DNA from: Narthecium ossifragum | Taxonomy: Eukaryota > Streptophyta > Magnoliopsida > Dioscoreales > Nartheciaceae | Direction of reading: 5' to 3' | Assembly (NCBI GenBank): GCA_963920575.1 | Contig: OY986973.1 | Span: 9,706,607 to 9,770,606 of the forward strand | Length of the DNA: 64,000 nucleotides | Part shown: in pieces, positions 1 to 10,415 of the stretch | How the letters are laid out: each line of letters begins with the position of its first letter | How positions within the stretch are numbered: the stretch's first letter is position 1 | Notes under the pieces: model-generated | Seen by the model: only the letters and a program-made list of their open reading frames with translations | Database searches by the model: none | Told to the model about the DNA's origin: nothing | Position numbers and translations under genes: made by a program

Positions 1-299
1 CCGTCTCCCCTTACCTCTCCCGCTCTCTCTTCCCTTACCTCTCTTCCTGGCTCCCCACACCATTGGCCATCTCCCATAAGCCATTGGCGATCGCGAGAAG
101 GAGGCGGAGGAAGAGAGTTGAGATCCAAAGGAATCGCTTCCGCCTCTCAGTGATCAACCTCACCCCTCGCCCAACCCGCCGTCGACTCGTGACTCGCTCC
201 GTGAAGGCCGGCCTCCAGTTCCTCGTTAGATGCATCGTCCTCGCTCCACGCTGTCGGCCACACCTCCCTCTCCGTCGGACGCATCGGCCTCCACCCACG
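1..299. other. C/T-rich sequence, no gene recognised
   Basis: Pyrimidine-rich sequence leading into the tandem repeat array. Long frames are open on both strands because of base composition. None of the translations resembles a known protein; they are rich in Arg, Pro and Ser. No promoter or splice structure can be defended. Confidence 0.4.
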
Positions 300-1094
300 C
301 CGCCGTCGACGAGACCCACGCCACCAATATCATCGATATCTGAGCATCCAAACCCCGTGGAGCTCCCCTCTCTCCATTTGGCCGCCATCGCCGCCGACGC
401 TCTGTCTGACGCATCCCCTCCCGGACAGCCAGGTAGGTATCCCCGCCGCCGATTGCCCCAACCCCACTTCGTACTCCTATCCCCCTCTCACTCTCTCTTC
501 CCTTTCCTCGCTAGGAGAGGAGTTGTCCACCCAAAGCCGTCATCGAGCTCGACCCATGCCGCCAACATCATCGATCTCCGAGCTTCCAAACCCTGTGGAA
601 CTCCCCTCTCTCCATCTGTCCGCCGTCGTCGCCGGCGCTCTGTCTGCTGCATCCTCTCCTGTATAGCTAGGCAGGTATCCCCGCAGCTGATCGCCCCAAC
701 CCCCCTTAGTACTCCCATCGCCCTCTCTCACTCTCACTTCCCTTACTTCGCTAGAAGAGGAGCCATCCACTCACGTCGCCGTCGTCGAGCTCGACCCACA
801 CCGCCAACATCATCGATCTCCGAGCATCCAAACCGCGTGGAGCTCCCCTCTCTCCATTTGGCTGCCATCGCCGTCGCCGCTTTGTCTGCCACATCCTCTC
901 CTGGACAGCCAGGCAGGTATCCCCACCGCCGATCGCCCCAACCCCCCTTCGTACTCCCATCGCCCTCTCTCACTCTCACTTCACTTACCTCGCTAGGAGA
1001 GCAGCTATCCACCCACGCCGCCGTCGTCGAGCTCGACCCACGCCACCAATAGGAGTTGTCCACCCACGCCGTCGTCGTCGAGCTCGACCCACGC
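300..1094. repeat. 239-bp tandem repeat array, part 1
   Basis: A unit of about 239 bp recurs. The core catcgatNtcNgagcNtcc begins near 331, 569 and 811, and a fourth copy is continued at 3484 after the solo LTR insertion. Before the insertion there is an extra short duplication of about 53 bp (tgtccacccacgccg ... gacccacgc). Each unit carries a donor-like cag/gtaggtat and an acceptor-like cctcgctag, so the array may derive from a duplicated exon-intron block. It keeps open frames on both strands, which is a composition effect and not good evidence for a protein. Confidence 0.8.
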
Positions 1095-1610
1095 TGTCAC
1101 GCCCCGCCCCAATTAAATCCATATTTAATCTAAAAAATTACTGAAAAATTTCGACATGACCCTTGGCCACGGGAACGGGCACGTGAGATCACAATTTACA
1201 ACCTGTCAATAGATACAAACTACACAATCTATTACAATCCACTATAATTTACAACTTTTAATCACAACTACTAGGGACACATTCGCCCACATCAATTTCG
1301 AATAATATACATACATGCATTCAATTTATCAGATCTCATATAATTGGGTACATAATCACCAAAATACATGAAAACCCAACCCAATTTCACAATATACAAT
1401 TTTTCCCATTTCCAACATATACATACTTTATCATACATAAGAGAATAGACAAAATATAAAATGACTCCTCGTCCTTGTGCATGACCTCCATGGGGGTGCA
1501 CTAGTCTCGGGCCCACCCATAGATCCTCCTGCACAAAAACCCAAACAAAATGAGCTCGAAAGCCCAGTATGAGTCACCTGACACACTCTAGGACACTGGT
1601 GTACACCCAC

Positions 1611-1895
1611 CTATCCTAGTATACTGCCCAAGTATGGTCTGGCTAATATGGGTAAGTCTTACATGCACAGATGCCGCGTCCGACCGTCAATGCTCGCCCA
1701 TACCCCTATAGACTCTATACCCAGCCCCAGTATACTAGTATAGGTACAACATCCTATACTAGCTTACTGATCCTAGTATGGTCTGGCTAGTATGGGTAAG
1801 TCTTACACGCACAGTCGTCGCGTCCTGCCGTCAATGCTCGCCCAGACCCCTATAGACTCTAAACATGCCTCTGTATACTAGTATAGGTCCAACAT
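1611..1895. repeat. Tandem duplication inside solo LTR
   Basis: A block of about 140 bp (tatggtctggctaNtatggg ... gtatactagtatagg) occurs twice in a row. The related solo LTR at 36219-37524 has only one degenerate equivalent near 37200-37240. The duplication therefore explains part of the length difference between the two copies. Confidence 0.75.
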
Positions 1896-2400
1896 CCTCA
1901 ATCAGATCAAATCCTCAAGTCAGATCCTCAATCAGATCAAATCCTCAAGTCAAGTCAAAGTCCTCGATCGACATACGAAGATCAAAATCCATCCATCAAG
2001 TCATCGACATAGCCCTAGACTCTGACTAGTCTAGCTACAGGACCTGACTAGATCCAACCACAACCTATCCTAAGACAAACCTGACATTCCTAGCATGTAT
2101 GCACAAATCACATAAATAATCGATCAATCAATAAAATGGTCAATTTAATCTCATTACACATACATACAGGAAATCATCATATACATAACATAACATGTCA
2201 TAAATAAGCTTGTAATGGGCTCAACTAGCCCAACAAGCTCTACCACAACAAATACATTATCATGGCATACCATAGCATCGCATATACACACAAGATTAAT
2301 AAAGTACATACATAAATATAACATGGCATCAACACATTTATATAGCAAACAAAGCACAACAAATCCTAGGAGGTAACTCCTACCTCAAAAGGACAGTCGA

Positions 2401-2432
2401 TGCGCTCTGCGGGGGGAGGGGGGGGGGGGGGG
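2401..2432. repeat. Poly-G tract
   Basis: An almost unbroken run of G residues within the solo LTR. It is a simple-sequence tract prone to slippage, and its exact length should be treated with caution. Confidence 0.8.
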
Positions 2433-2604
2433 TCCACGTCCTGCTCCGGCCTCTGGCAGCCGCTCAACAAATCAACTAAAACACGATAATCGAGATTACG
2501 ATCCGTTAGAACCCTAAAGAGATTAAAACAACTAGCATCAGAACAATTTTAAAAAGCCGATCGAAACAGCGCGGAAAACGACGAAAACAGTAGTCGGAAG
2601 GCTC

Positions 2605-2690
2605 TGGTGCACGTTAGCAAACAGCTAACATGCACCGCATGCACAAGGCACTGACCAGTGCACCCAGGCAGACGTTGCGCGCCCCAACGT
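2605..2690. repeat. Inverted-repeat (stem-loop) modules in LTR
   Basis: Three adjacent inverted repeats are visible. GGTGCACGTTAGC pairs with GCTAACATGCACC (12 of 13, loop aaaca, 2605-2635). GCACTG pairs with CAGTGC (2-nt loop). ACGTTG pairs with CAACGT (7-nt loop). They lie about 0.8 kb from the LTR start, similar to the hairpin arrays of the other long Gypsy LTRs in this window. Confidence 0.6.
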
Positions 2691-3469
2691 GCGCCGCACG
2701 CACAGCGTCGCCTTCCTCCCGAAGAAGATCACCGGAGCTCACGCCGGATCTCCAAACAAGGTGCTCAAGTACTGGGGAAAAAATACCAGAGGAGAAGAGG
2801 GAAGCTACACGCTGTCCCTAGGCACAAGATTCCCAAGAAGGTCGTGCAGCCACGGCCAGGGAATGGCCGGCCGGAACCTTGCCGGAAACCATGGCAGGGA
2901 GGAGGATCAAGGATCCCCCCACCATGGGAGACGCCCGGACAGGGCTTGGAGAGAGATTCCCCGGACCACGGGGGTCCTTCTCCGGCGCTGCAGTCGCCGA
3001 GGGAGGTCCCCGACGTCGTCCATGGCATCTTCTCCGGCGACCCATCGCCGATAATCGCGAAGCTCTCCAAAACCCAACGGAAAAACGACGGGAAACAAGG
3101 GAAAACGAAGGGGAGAGAAGCTAGAAGCTCACCTAAGCCAAGAAGGGAGACGAAATCCAGTGGAAAGCTCACCTAAGCTAGAAGCTCCCTTCTTCTCTTC
3201 TTCTCCGGCGCCGGTGATCCCCCTTCCTCTTTCCTCTCCATCGCCCTCGCGATCTCTCTTCCAATCTCTCTCTCGATCTCTCTCTCTATCTCTCACTCCC
3301 GATCTCTCCCTCTCTCTCGGGTTGGCAGCCAAAAATGGGAATGGAGAAGAGACTCGATTTCTCCAGAAGGAGGGGTATTTTTGCAGAAAACACCCCGTAA
3401 GACCCAAAATTACACAAAAGGTCCTCTAAATCTTACAGAAAAACCCTCACATGCAATTAGGTCCTTACA

Positions 3470-4422
3470 CACGCTGCCAACATCATCGATCTTCGAGCAT
3501 CCAAACCGCGTGGAGCTCCCCTCCATCTGGCTACCATCGCCGCCTGCGCTCCCACGCGATCCACGCCCCACGCCGTCGACCACGCCCAACCCGCGTCGAC
3601 CTCGCCCCACGCCATTGGCCACGCCCAACCCATCGTCGGCCACACGATCCACGATCATCGTCCCAGCGGATGGCGTCCTCTGGTTCATCGACCTCCTCGA
3701 CTACTTCATGACCACCAAGGTTCCCATCGACACCAAGGTTTTGATCCTACTCTTCCCTCTTCTCTTCTCTTCTCCTCCTTAGTACTCTTCCCTCTATTTG
3801 TGTAGGACTCGCCACTCCCTCCCTTCGCCTCTGGATTCTTACCAGCATCCAAAGCCCGCTCGTCGACGCCAAGATCCGATTGCTTCCTACCAGTGGGAGC
3901 TCCTCCCTTCGCTGTTCTACGTCCTCCAAATCCAAGCTTTGTTGGTATTGGTCTCCTCGCTGTCGCCGGGTCCGACCGATTTCGACATCGTTCTGCGACT
4001 CAGCAAGATCTATCTCCTTCTCCACCCCCGCTATCGTCCAAGCCTCACCGCGCCCAGCTCCGCCATATCTCCGGTGAGCTTTCCCTCTCCTCTCCTCTCT
4101 TCACTTCTGTGAGCATCTCGATCTCTTGATCTATTCCCATTGAAGAGACATTGAATCTCTTCATTGTCTTTGTTTATTTTTGCATCATGGATCTTCACTT
4201 TGCATGATTTATTAGTGCTCATGACCTAATAATTCCTTCCTAATTTTCTGGTAATGATCTTATTTCAACTCTAGATGACAGGATCGCACGAATCAATTTT
4301 AGAGATAGGAAGCAAACAAGGAGATTTTTATTTCTGAACCTGCATATGATCATTTTTGTAGTATGTTATACATTTTCATTCTTTGTTGCATTCTTTCTGG
4401 CCATTGTTGATGTTTTGATATA
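3470..4422. repeat. Tandem array part 2 and following unassigned sequence
   Basis: The fourth copy of the 239-bp repeat resumes at 3470 (core at 3484) and diverges after about 3560. From 3560 to 4100 the DNA is C-rich with short open frames on both strands. After 4100 it becomes AT-rich, resembling a leader-to-intron transition (ccggtgagctttccctctcc near 4071). No protein family is recognised, and a decayed host leader exon is only a possibility. Confidence 0.5.
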
Positions 4423-5361
4423 GGGTTTTTTTACATATATATCCTCAAAAAACTTTCAAATTACGTATTTACCCCTACATTCTTCATATTTTCATATATA
4501 CCCCTGAAAAGTCCAAATAATCTCAAAAATACCCTTCGGGTTAGTTGCCGTGGAATCAAATGGGAATATTCCATAACGCCGTTAACAGCGTGGTGTCAAA
4601 TTACCTTTTTGCCCCTGATACTGTTCATCGTCCCTGCCGTCATCTCCGGCGACCTTGGCCGGAGAAGATCCAAAAACCTCGAAAAATGCCATGAAAAATG
4701 CCCAAAAATACATGGAAAAACCCAGAATCAACAAGGAAGCTTATCTACACCAAGAAGAAGAAAAAAATCGATGGTTACCCAACTCTACAGTCGCTGGAAA
4801 AAGGGGGGGCGTCATATCCGACGACCTTCGCCGGAGAAGATCCAAAAACCTTGAAAAATGTCACGAAAAATGCCCAAAAATACATGAAAAAACCCGGAAT
4901 CAATAAGGAAGCTTATCTACACCAAGAAGAAGAAGAAAAATCAACGATTACCACTCAAATCTCGAAAAAATCCGGCGAAAACCCCTTTTTTTCTTCTATG
5001 TTTTTGTCCGTTTCTTTCTCTCTCAAACTCCTCCTTCTACTAGCTTCTAGTGAGAAATAGTGGGGAGAAGAAGGGGAAGGAGATCAGTATACTTGGCCGG
5101 CTTTTGGCCACAAAATGGCGTCGGCGGTGAAAACTGAGAATTTGCAAAAAAACCCATAGTTACACGAAAATCCCCATAAATTTACAAAAAGCCCCCTAAA
5201 ATATGATTTAACCATGGTTAAGTTACTTAACCTCACGGGAGTTGACGGAAGGGTATATATGTGATCACTTAAACTTTTGAGGGATATATATGAAAATATG
5301 AAGAATATAGGGGTAAATCCGTAAGTTGAAAGTTTTTTGAGGATATATATGTAAAAAACCC
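4423..5361. mobile_element. Non-autonomous Mutator-like element (939 bp)
   Basis: The ends are long terminal inverted repeats of roughly 100 bp, starting GGGTTTTTTTACATATATATCC on the left and ending GGATATATATGTAAAAAACCC on the right. The flanks carry a perfect 9-bp target duplication tttgatata (4414-4422 and 5362-5370), the Mutator signature. No transposase is present. The TIRs are clearly homologous to those of the Pack-MULE at 21111-22680. The interior carries a duplicated block (about 4640-4740 and 4805-4920, gaccttNgccggagaagatcc) and reaches ctcctccttctactagcttc near 5025. It may be a captured leader, but the source gene is not recognisable. Confidence 0.92.
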
Positions 5362-5440
5362 TTTGATATAATCCCTATTTCTTAATGAATTTATATCTAA
5401 TCTTAGATGTTTCTCCTTTAAAACCTTTTCCTATTAAATT

Positions 5441-5652
5441 CATGCTCTAGCCTGTAAAGGACTTAAAGTAATTGAAGAAACAAAGACTTAATATCTTAAA
5501 AAGATAAAAGAAAATGAGAAGTGGTTGTGAAAGCGAAAAAGGAAGAAGAAATGCTCTCATGCTCGAGCCTGCAATGGACTTAAAGTAATTGAAGAAACAA
5601 AGACTTATATCTTAAAAAAATAAAAGAAAATGAGAAGTGGTTGTGAAAGCGA
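5441..5652. repeat. 117-bp tandem duplication
   Basis: Two adjacent copies start catgctcNagcctg at 5441 and 5558. They share cttaaagtaattgaagaaac and gagaagtggttgtgaaagcga. It is a local duplication with no coding role visible. Confidence 0.85.
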
Positions 5653-6623
5653 TGAAACTCTTGCCTTTTCGACCATCTTCTTCTTCTTCTTCTAAAGGTG
5701 GAGAAAAGAGGAAAGAAAGTTGCAATGGAGATGGCTAACCATATCTCCACCTTCTTTGCTGCTTCTTGCTGGGCTTCTATGTTGTGCAACAGCTTATGGA
5801 CCGCATTTTTGTGCTTGAGCTCTTTGAAGGATATTTTTTGTGAATGTGATCATATAAGTGTCGAAGATTGATTTGTTTTTTCTTCTTCTTGGAATGTTGG
5901 ATTCTGATATGATTGTGTTTTATCTAAAAAAATTAGTTCTCAGGAATGATAGTTTGAATTCTAATAGTGTAATCAATTGCTTGGAAGGACAGGAAACAAA
6001 AGTTCTGCAACAAAGGATATGACTGGCTTGCAATGTGTAAATCATCATTTTTTTTTGACTCTTTTTGTTGGAAATTGCTCATGTTTCGATCTTGAGCTCC
6101 TTGGTGTCAATGTTTATTTTTGTTTTGGTTGTTGTTTCTTTCCAATTACTGTTCTCCACACGTGTTGGTGACGTCTCTGTTTTCGATTTGCTCCAAAATC
6201 ACAACGTTTTGAAATGTTTTCAGTTTGCTCTAGTTGACTATTGAATGGCAATAATTGTGGCTAACATCAAATCAATGACTGTTGAGCTGCTACTTCTCCT
6301 TTGTTCTTTCTCTTCCATCAAATCAATAACTTGAACCTCCCAAAAGAGCTTATTAGTTACATGGCATGGTGGGGATACAGTGCAGTATGAATGCATACAT
6401 TGTTTAGAAAAAATGTATATGTCATGATGTCAAATATTGTATTCCTCTCTAAATGGTATGGCAGGGATAAAGTTGTGGTTTGTGGGGACAAGGTTTGCTC
6501 CGAGGACAATGTTCACCCTTTTTATATTGTGATTTAATTTTTGTGAAGAGTGTTGTAGAATTGTCTCATTTAGCCTTTGGTATAGGGGAGTTTCTGCTGA
6601 AATTTTCTAAAACAAACCTTAAA
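5653..6623. other. AT-rich sequence without recognised gene
   Basis: T-rich, intron-like or intergenic sequence. Short open frames such as the one at 5977-6171 have no recognisable similarity. It lies directly upstream of the first Helitron-type 3' end and may be the body of that element. Confidence 0.4.
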
Positions 6624-6654
6624 TATCCGTGTCGTAGGCACGAGCATTTACTAG
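6624..6654 (+). mobile_element. Helitron-type 3' terminus (first)
   Basis: A GC-rich hairpin (cgtgtc gta ggcacg) followed 8-10 nt later by CTAG and then T matches the plant Helitron 3' end: a stem-loop plus CTRR, inserted before T. No 5' TC end or Rep/helicase sequence is identified, so only the terminus is claimed. Confidence 0.55.
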
Positions 6655-6710
6655 TTATTCATATAATGTTCACATAATGATGCAATAAAAATTAAATTTT
6701 AATATATATA
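6655..6710 (+). repeat. Inverted repeat arm, left (partner at 9248-9312)
   Basis: The segment ttattcatataatgttcaca...gatgcaataaaaattaaa has its reverse complement at about 9248-9312 (tattgcatcattatgtgaa...ttatatgaataa). The two arms, about 55 bp each, bracket the 2.5-kb segment holding the DUF642 pseudogene and both large TA tracts. Confidence 0.65.
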
Positions 6711-6741
6711 ATATTAAAATATCATATAATATTAAAATATC

Positions 6742-6742
<1 letters not shown>

Positions 6743-6812
<70 letters not shown>
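6743..6812. repeat. TA dinucleotide microsatellite
   Basis: A pure TA run of about 70 bp, preceded by degenerate aatattaaaatatcat repeats. A similar run lies at 6935-6989. Confidence 0.9.
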
Positions 6813-6814
<2 letters not shown>

Positions 6815-6929
6815 TATGTAAGAGCATGGTTAAAAAATAACCTTGGCTTTGTCCTGGCATCCTATGTGGTATCCAATGTCCTACATGGAGGCTTGCGAGG
6901 CCCATAGGTGGAGGCTCAATGCGGCAGCG

Positions 6930-6990
<61 letters not shown>

Positions 6991-7112
6991 TTATGTAAAA
7001 GCATGGTTAAAAAATAACCTTGGCTTTGTCCTGGCATCCTATGTGGTATCCAATGTCCTACATGGAGGCTTGCGAGGCCCATAGGTGGAGGCTCAATGCG
7101 GCAGCGGTTTTT
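6813..7112. repeat. 123-bp direct duplication separated by a TA tract
   Basis: The block cttatgtaaNagcatgg ... gcggcagcggtttt occurs at 6813-6934 and again at 6990-7112 with almost no differences. The second TA microsatellite (6935-6989) lies between them. The near-identity implies a recent duplication, probably slippage or template switching at the TA tract, or an assembly artefact at that tract. Confidence 0.85.
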
Positions 7113-7904
7113 TCGTCCCACCACCTTCGTCCACCCACCCATCCAGCGCCAACGCGCCAATCTCTCCATTCCAACCACCCACGATCTCATCTCCCCCACT
7201 CACCCACGATCTCATCTCCCCAACTCACCCACTTACCCCCCCCCCCCCCCCCCCCCGGCGCCTCCATCGTGCATCGTGGCTGCCCATCCGCTCCCCCTAA
7301 CCCTCACATGGGATCTCCGACAACCCTCCTTCCTCGCGATTCCAGATCGGAGGTCGCGCGTCACCTCTGTTGCGAATCCAAGCTCCTCCGTCGGCATCGG
7401 GACCTCCCGACCTCCCCGATCTCCTTACCCGTGTCACCTCGAGTCCACCCAAAAGTTCTCTGTTTTCCCCGTTCAACTCCTCCGACGCGAAGGGTGATCG
7501 CTCTTGGATTTCCCTGGAAGGACCCCGTCGTCTGCGCGTTTAAAGCCACCGCCCAGATGCTGCTCCAGGCGGCACTGAGGATCCATGAGAATACCGAGAC
7601 CTCGCACCGTCTTCTCCGTCGGCTCTCCGTCCTAGCACGTCTGCCGCACTCATCTCTCCCCCCGGCGCCGTCCTCCATCACCAACGCGCCGCCCTCTCTC
7701 TTCCTCTTCTTCACTTCCAACGTCCCCTTCGCCAGGACCCCCGACATCGTCGCTCCAACACCGATCGAAGCCAACTACGCAGCCGCAATCCGCCCCGCCC
7801 CTTCCTCCCCAACACCTTCGTCCCCAACGGCTCCGGACCGACGAGCTTGGATGGCCGCTTCTACGAGAACAACAAGAACAGAGCAACGAGAACAGGGCAA
7901 CATG
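7113..7904 (+). other. C-rich segment upstream of DUF642 pseudogene
   Basis: C/T-rich, weakly coding-like DNA with a poly-C tract near 7231-7256 and a repeated cccacgatctcatctccccc. The translated frames are low in complexity. It may be decayed 5' coding or leader sequence of the DUF642 pseudogene, or unrelated captured exons. No family is identifiable. Confidence 0.35.
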
Positions 7905-8525
7905 ATGGGGTCGCTGCGGATCGGACCAACGTGTCGGTGGCGACCGACGTCGACGTGCTCCCTATCCAAACCATGTATAGCAGCAACGGCTGGGATTCCT
8001 AAGCCTGGGCTTTCACGGCGGTGCAATCCGATGCAGAGCTGGTGATCCACAACCCCGGAGCCAATGACGACCCGGCATGCGGGCCGCTGAAGATCCAGTT
8101 ACACGGCGCTTCCCAGCTGGACGGTGGACTCCCCGAAGGCCGTGAAGTAAATCGACCCCGCCCACTTCTCCGTCCCCAGTGGCCGCCGCGCCGTCGAGCT
8201 CCTTGCCGGCACGGAGAGTGCCATCGCGCAGAACGCCAGCACCACGCCCGGCCGGCTCTATGCCCTCACTTTCCTGGTGGGCGACGCAAGCAACACGTGC
8301 AAGGGGTCGATGCGCGTGGAAGCCTATGCAGGGAGAGAGAGTGTCAAGGTCCCCTGTCCAAAGGCAGAGGCGGGTCCAAGAGCGCGGTGCTCCGGTTCAA
8401 GGCCGTCGCCGAGCACACGTGAGTGGTGTTCACCAGCAGTTACTACCACACCAGGAGCGACGACCTTAGCTCGCTCGCTCTGCGGCCCGCTGATTGACAA
8501 GGTCTCATTGGTGGCCGCCATGTAG
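7905..8525 (+). pseudogene. DUF642 cell-wall protein pseudogene (BIIDXI-like fragment)
   Basis: Split-frame translation gives hallmarks of the plant DUF642 family, which are secreted cell-wall proteins of two tandem galactose-binding-like domains. The end of the first domain (DVLPIQTMYSSNGWDS, then AWAF and HNPGANDDPACGPL) is followed by the second (IDPAHFSVPSG, AVELLAG, PGRLYALTFLVGDA, CKGSMRVEAYAGRE, and finally CGPLIDKVSLVA). The N-terminal signal peptide region is missing. In-frame TAA codons lie at 8000-8002 and 8148-8150. The linker between the domains is shortened, and the frame shifts after VKVP near 8350 and again before the last motif. It cannot encode the protein. GC-rich codon use differs from the AT-rich surroundings. 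A Helitron-type 3' end lies 700 bp downstream on the same strand, which would fit gene capture; that link is inference. Confidence 0.8.
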
Positions 8526-9189
8526 AGCTACGTATGTCTGTAATTAAGAGATTAATTATGTGACAGTATCATTTGTAAGAGCACATGGCAAGGAATCGAT
8601 TGAGAAGTCTGTTTCTATCTCAATTGTCAGACATTTCTCTACAATATTTTTTGGTGTCCAATGTCTATGAGATTATGTTTTCGGGAGTTTTTTTATACGA
8701 AAGACCATGGATCTAAGGGCAACAGGATGGGGTCACTGCAGAGGCGGGTGGAGACGTGGATCCGGGATCAAGCGACGAAGGCGGGGGTGACATTGTGGTG
8801 GTTGCCGACGGTGTCGCAGTGGATGTGGCCACCGTGGGGCGGGGGAGAGGATCGCAAGGAGCGGGAGAGGCAGCTGAAAGAGAAGGAGTTCGAGCGGCAG
8901 CGGAGCAATGCATTCTTTTTACCTAGAAATATTTTATTTGTAAAATCATTTGACCGGGTATGATATATCCATTCAGATTGGTATTTTTTTTATTATACCT
9001 ACATTTCATCATTTTAAAATCTTTTACTTACTATATAAAATTTGAACATCATATATCATGTTTGAATTGATTTTCTAAATCCTTACCATCTTTTTATTGA
9101 GTAATTCATGTGTTTTGATCTAAGCTATTAAATTTTTTTAAAAAAAGGGTACAGTGGATATTAAAAGACATAAATTGACTGCAGTCATG
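8526..9189. other. Intergenic or Helitron body, no gene seen
   Basis: AT-rich sequence with a short GC-rich island at 8740-8910 whose frames are open on both strands without recognisable motifs. It lies between the DUF642 pseudogene and the second Helitron-type end and is probably part of the same captured block. Confidence 0.35.
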
Positions 9190-9224
9190 CAATTAAACCG
9201 TGCCAAGGGCACGAGAATCTGCTA

Positions 9225-9225
<1 letters not shown>
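9190..9225 (+). mobile_element. Helitron-type 3' terminus (second)
   Basis: The hairpin ccgtgcc aa gggcacg is followed by agaatctg, then CTAG at 9222-9225 and T. This is a canonical plant Helitron 3' end, with a perfect 6-bp stem about 8 nt before CTRR. Its body would extend leftward and could include the DUF642 pseudogene. The 5' TC terminus was not located. Confidence 0.65.
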
Positions 9226-9262
<37 letters not shown>

Positions 9263-9312
9263 TTTTAACTTTATTGCATCATTATGTGAAAATTATATGA
9301 ATAATATATATA
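9226..9312 (-). repeat. TA microsatellite and right inverted-repeat arm
   Basis: A TA run (9228-9258) is followed by the reverse complement of the 6655-6710 segment. It directly abuts the second Helitron-type end, just as the left arm directly abuts the first. Confidence 0.6.
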
Positions 9313-10139
9313 TATATATTATTTTAATGTGAACATTATATAAATAATGTTGCATCATATGATCCCAAAGGCAAACCAAACACCAGCATTAGATGGCCGA
9401 TGCATGCATGCCACGATTCATGCATCCCACAATCAGGGTGCACCAGCGATTCACGCAACCAAACGCCCCCAACATAAACTCAATGATGCAGAAATCTTCA
9501 CGAATTCCAAAACACAATACCATAACTGAAATCAAACAATTTAATGTCTGACTCAAGTCTATTTGACATCACCAATCGATAAAAGTACTACATAAGTAAT
9601 TCCAAATTTCACACTAGAGAGATGTCATAGGATTCTAATATTTATGCATGCATATGAAGTGGAACAGATGAAAGAAAAATTACCAATATAGTTTGTATAT
9701 CCTCGGCAGTTGGATGAGGGAGTTGATTGGCACACCAACGAAAGAGAAAGCAAACCAGCACGTATCCGTCCAGGTAAAGTGGGACTATGGTTGAAGCTTA
9801 GAAATTTTTGCAATCTCATACCCCAAAGAACACTTTTTATGATATGATATCTCTTCATTGTTTTTTTTGCAATCTAATACTCCTCAGTCACTGAAATTAC
9901 CATCCTACCCTCACTTTTCACCGTCGCAGCATAATAAGTATGTAAAATGGACGAGACAACTATCTCACTGATAGGTATACCAAACTACTATAGTGCTAAT
10001 AAAACATAAAAAAAACTAATGCCCTAACAGAAAAAATTAAAACACAACACAGAAGCATATTTTGCTACCTTATTTCAACATAAATCCTTCAAGAAACATG
10101 CAGAAGCGATTTGCCATAGAAGAAAATAGTACATATATG
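9313..10139. other. AT-rich sequence, nothing recognised
   Basis: No protein, RNA or repeat family could be assigned. Short frames (for example 9625-9858, minus) have no recognisable motifs. Confidence 0.4.
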
Positions 10140-10415
10140 CTAAAATGATATGAAATCACTACCAGTGGCACAGAGATTCAAATGTTCCAAATATCTAAAG
10201 GAGGAAGAAAAAATTCAAATGTTCCAAATATCTAAAGGAGGAAGAAAAAATAAAGATTAAAGTGAAAAAGGAAAGGGTTTTAGGAAACCACAACCTTGAA
10301 ATAGCATCAAATAATAAAGCCAGTGAGCTGGATTATTACTCGAGTAATGTGTAGTCCAACTCTATATATACATAATGTGATTTGTGCCACTGGTAGTGAT
10401 TTCATATCATTTTAA
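10140..10415. repeat. Foldback element / MITE-like inverted repeat
   Basis: AAAATGATATGAAATCACTA and the adjoining ccagtggcaca at about 10143-10173 recur as a perfect reverse complement at 10382-10413. The interior holds a direct duplication of gattcaaatgttccaaat...gaggaagaaaaaa (10181-10250). TA dinucleotides flank both arms, possibly a 2-bp target duplication. It has no coding capacity, and the superfamily cannot be assigned. Confidence 0.6.

Larger units (their letters stand above)
1095..3469 (-). mobile_element. Solo LTR (2375 bp) of a Gypsy-type element, family 1
   Basis: On the minus strand it begins TGTAAGGACC and ends GGGGCGTGACA. It is flanked by a perfect 5-bp target duplication cacgc (1090-1094 and 3470-3474). 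It interrupts the 239-bp tandem array, which resumes directly afterwards. There is no internal coding region, PBS or PPT, so it is a solo LTR left by LTR-LTR recombination. It is related to the solo LTR at 36219-37524, sharing the cacgtgagatcac region and the gatctgaggatttgat repeats, but it is about 1 kb longer. Inverted-repeat modules lie at 2605-2690. Confidence 0.88.

Noticed and set aside
63..1052. 329-codon open frame on the plus strand
   Set aside because: It runs through a 239-bp tandem repeat of C-rich DNA; both strands are open, and the composition is Arg/Pro/Ser-rich. No protein family is recognisable.
2658..3176. 172-codon ORF and opposite-strand ORFs
   Set aside because: They lie inside a solo LTR and overlap each other; no motif.
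7231..7256. Poly-C tract as a regulatory i-motif
   Set aside because: Simple sequence of uncertain length with no supporting context.
7020..8045. 341-codon ORF
   Set aside because: It is in the wrong frame for the DUF642 pseudogene and arises from C-rich composition.
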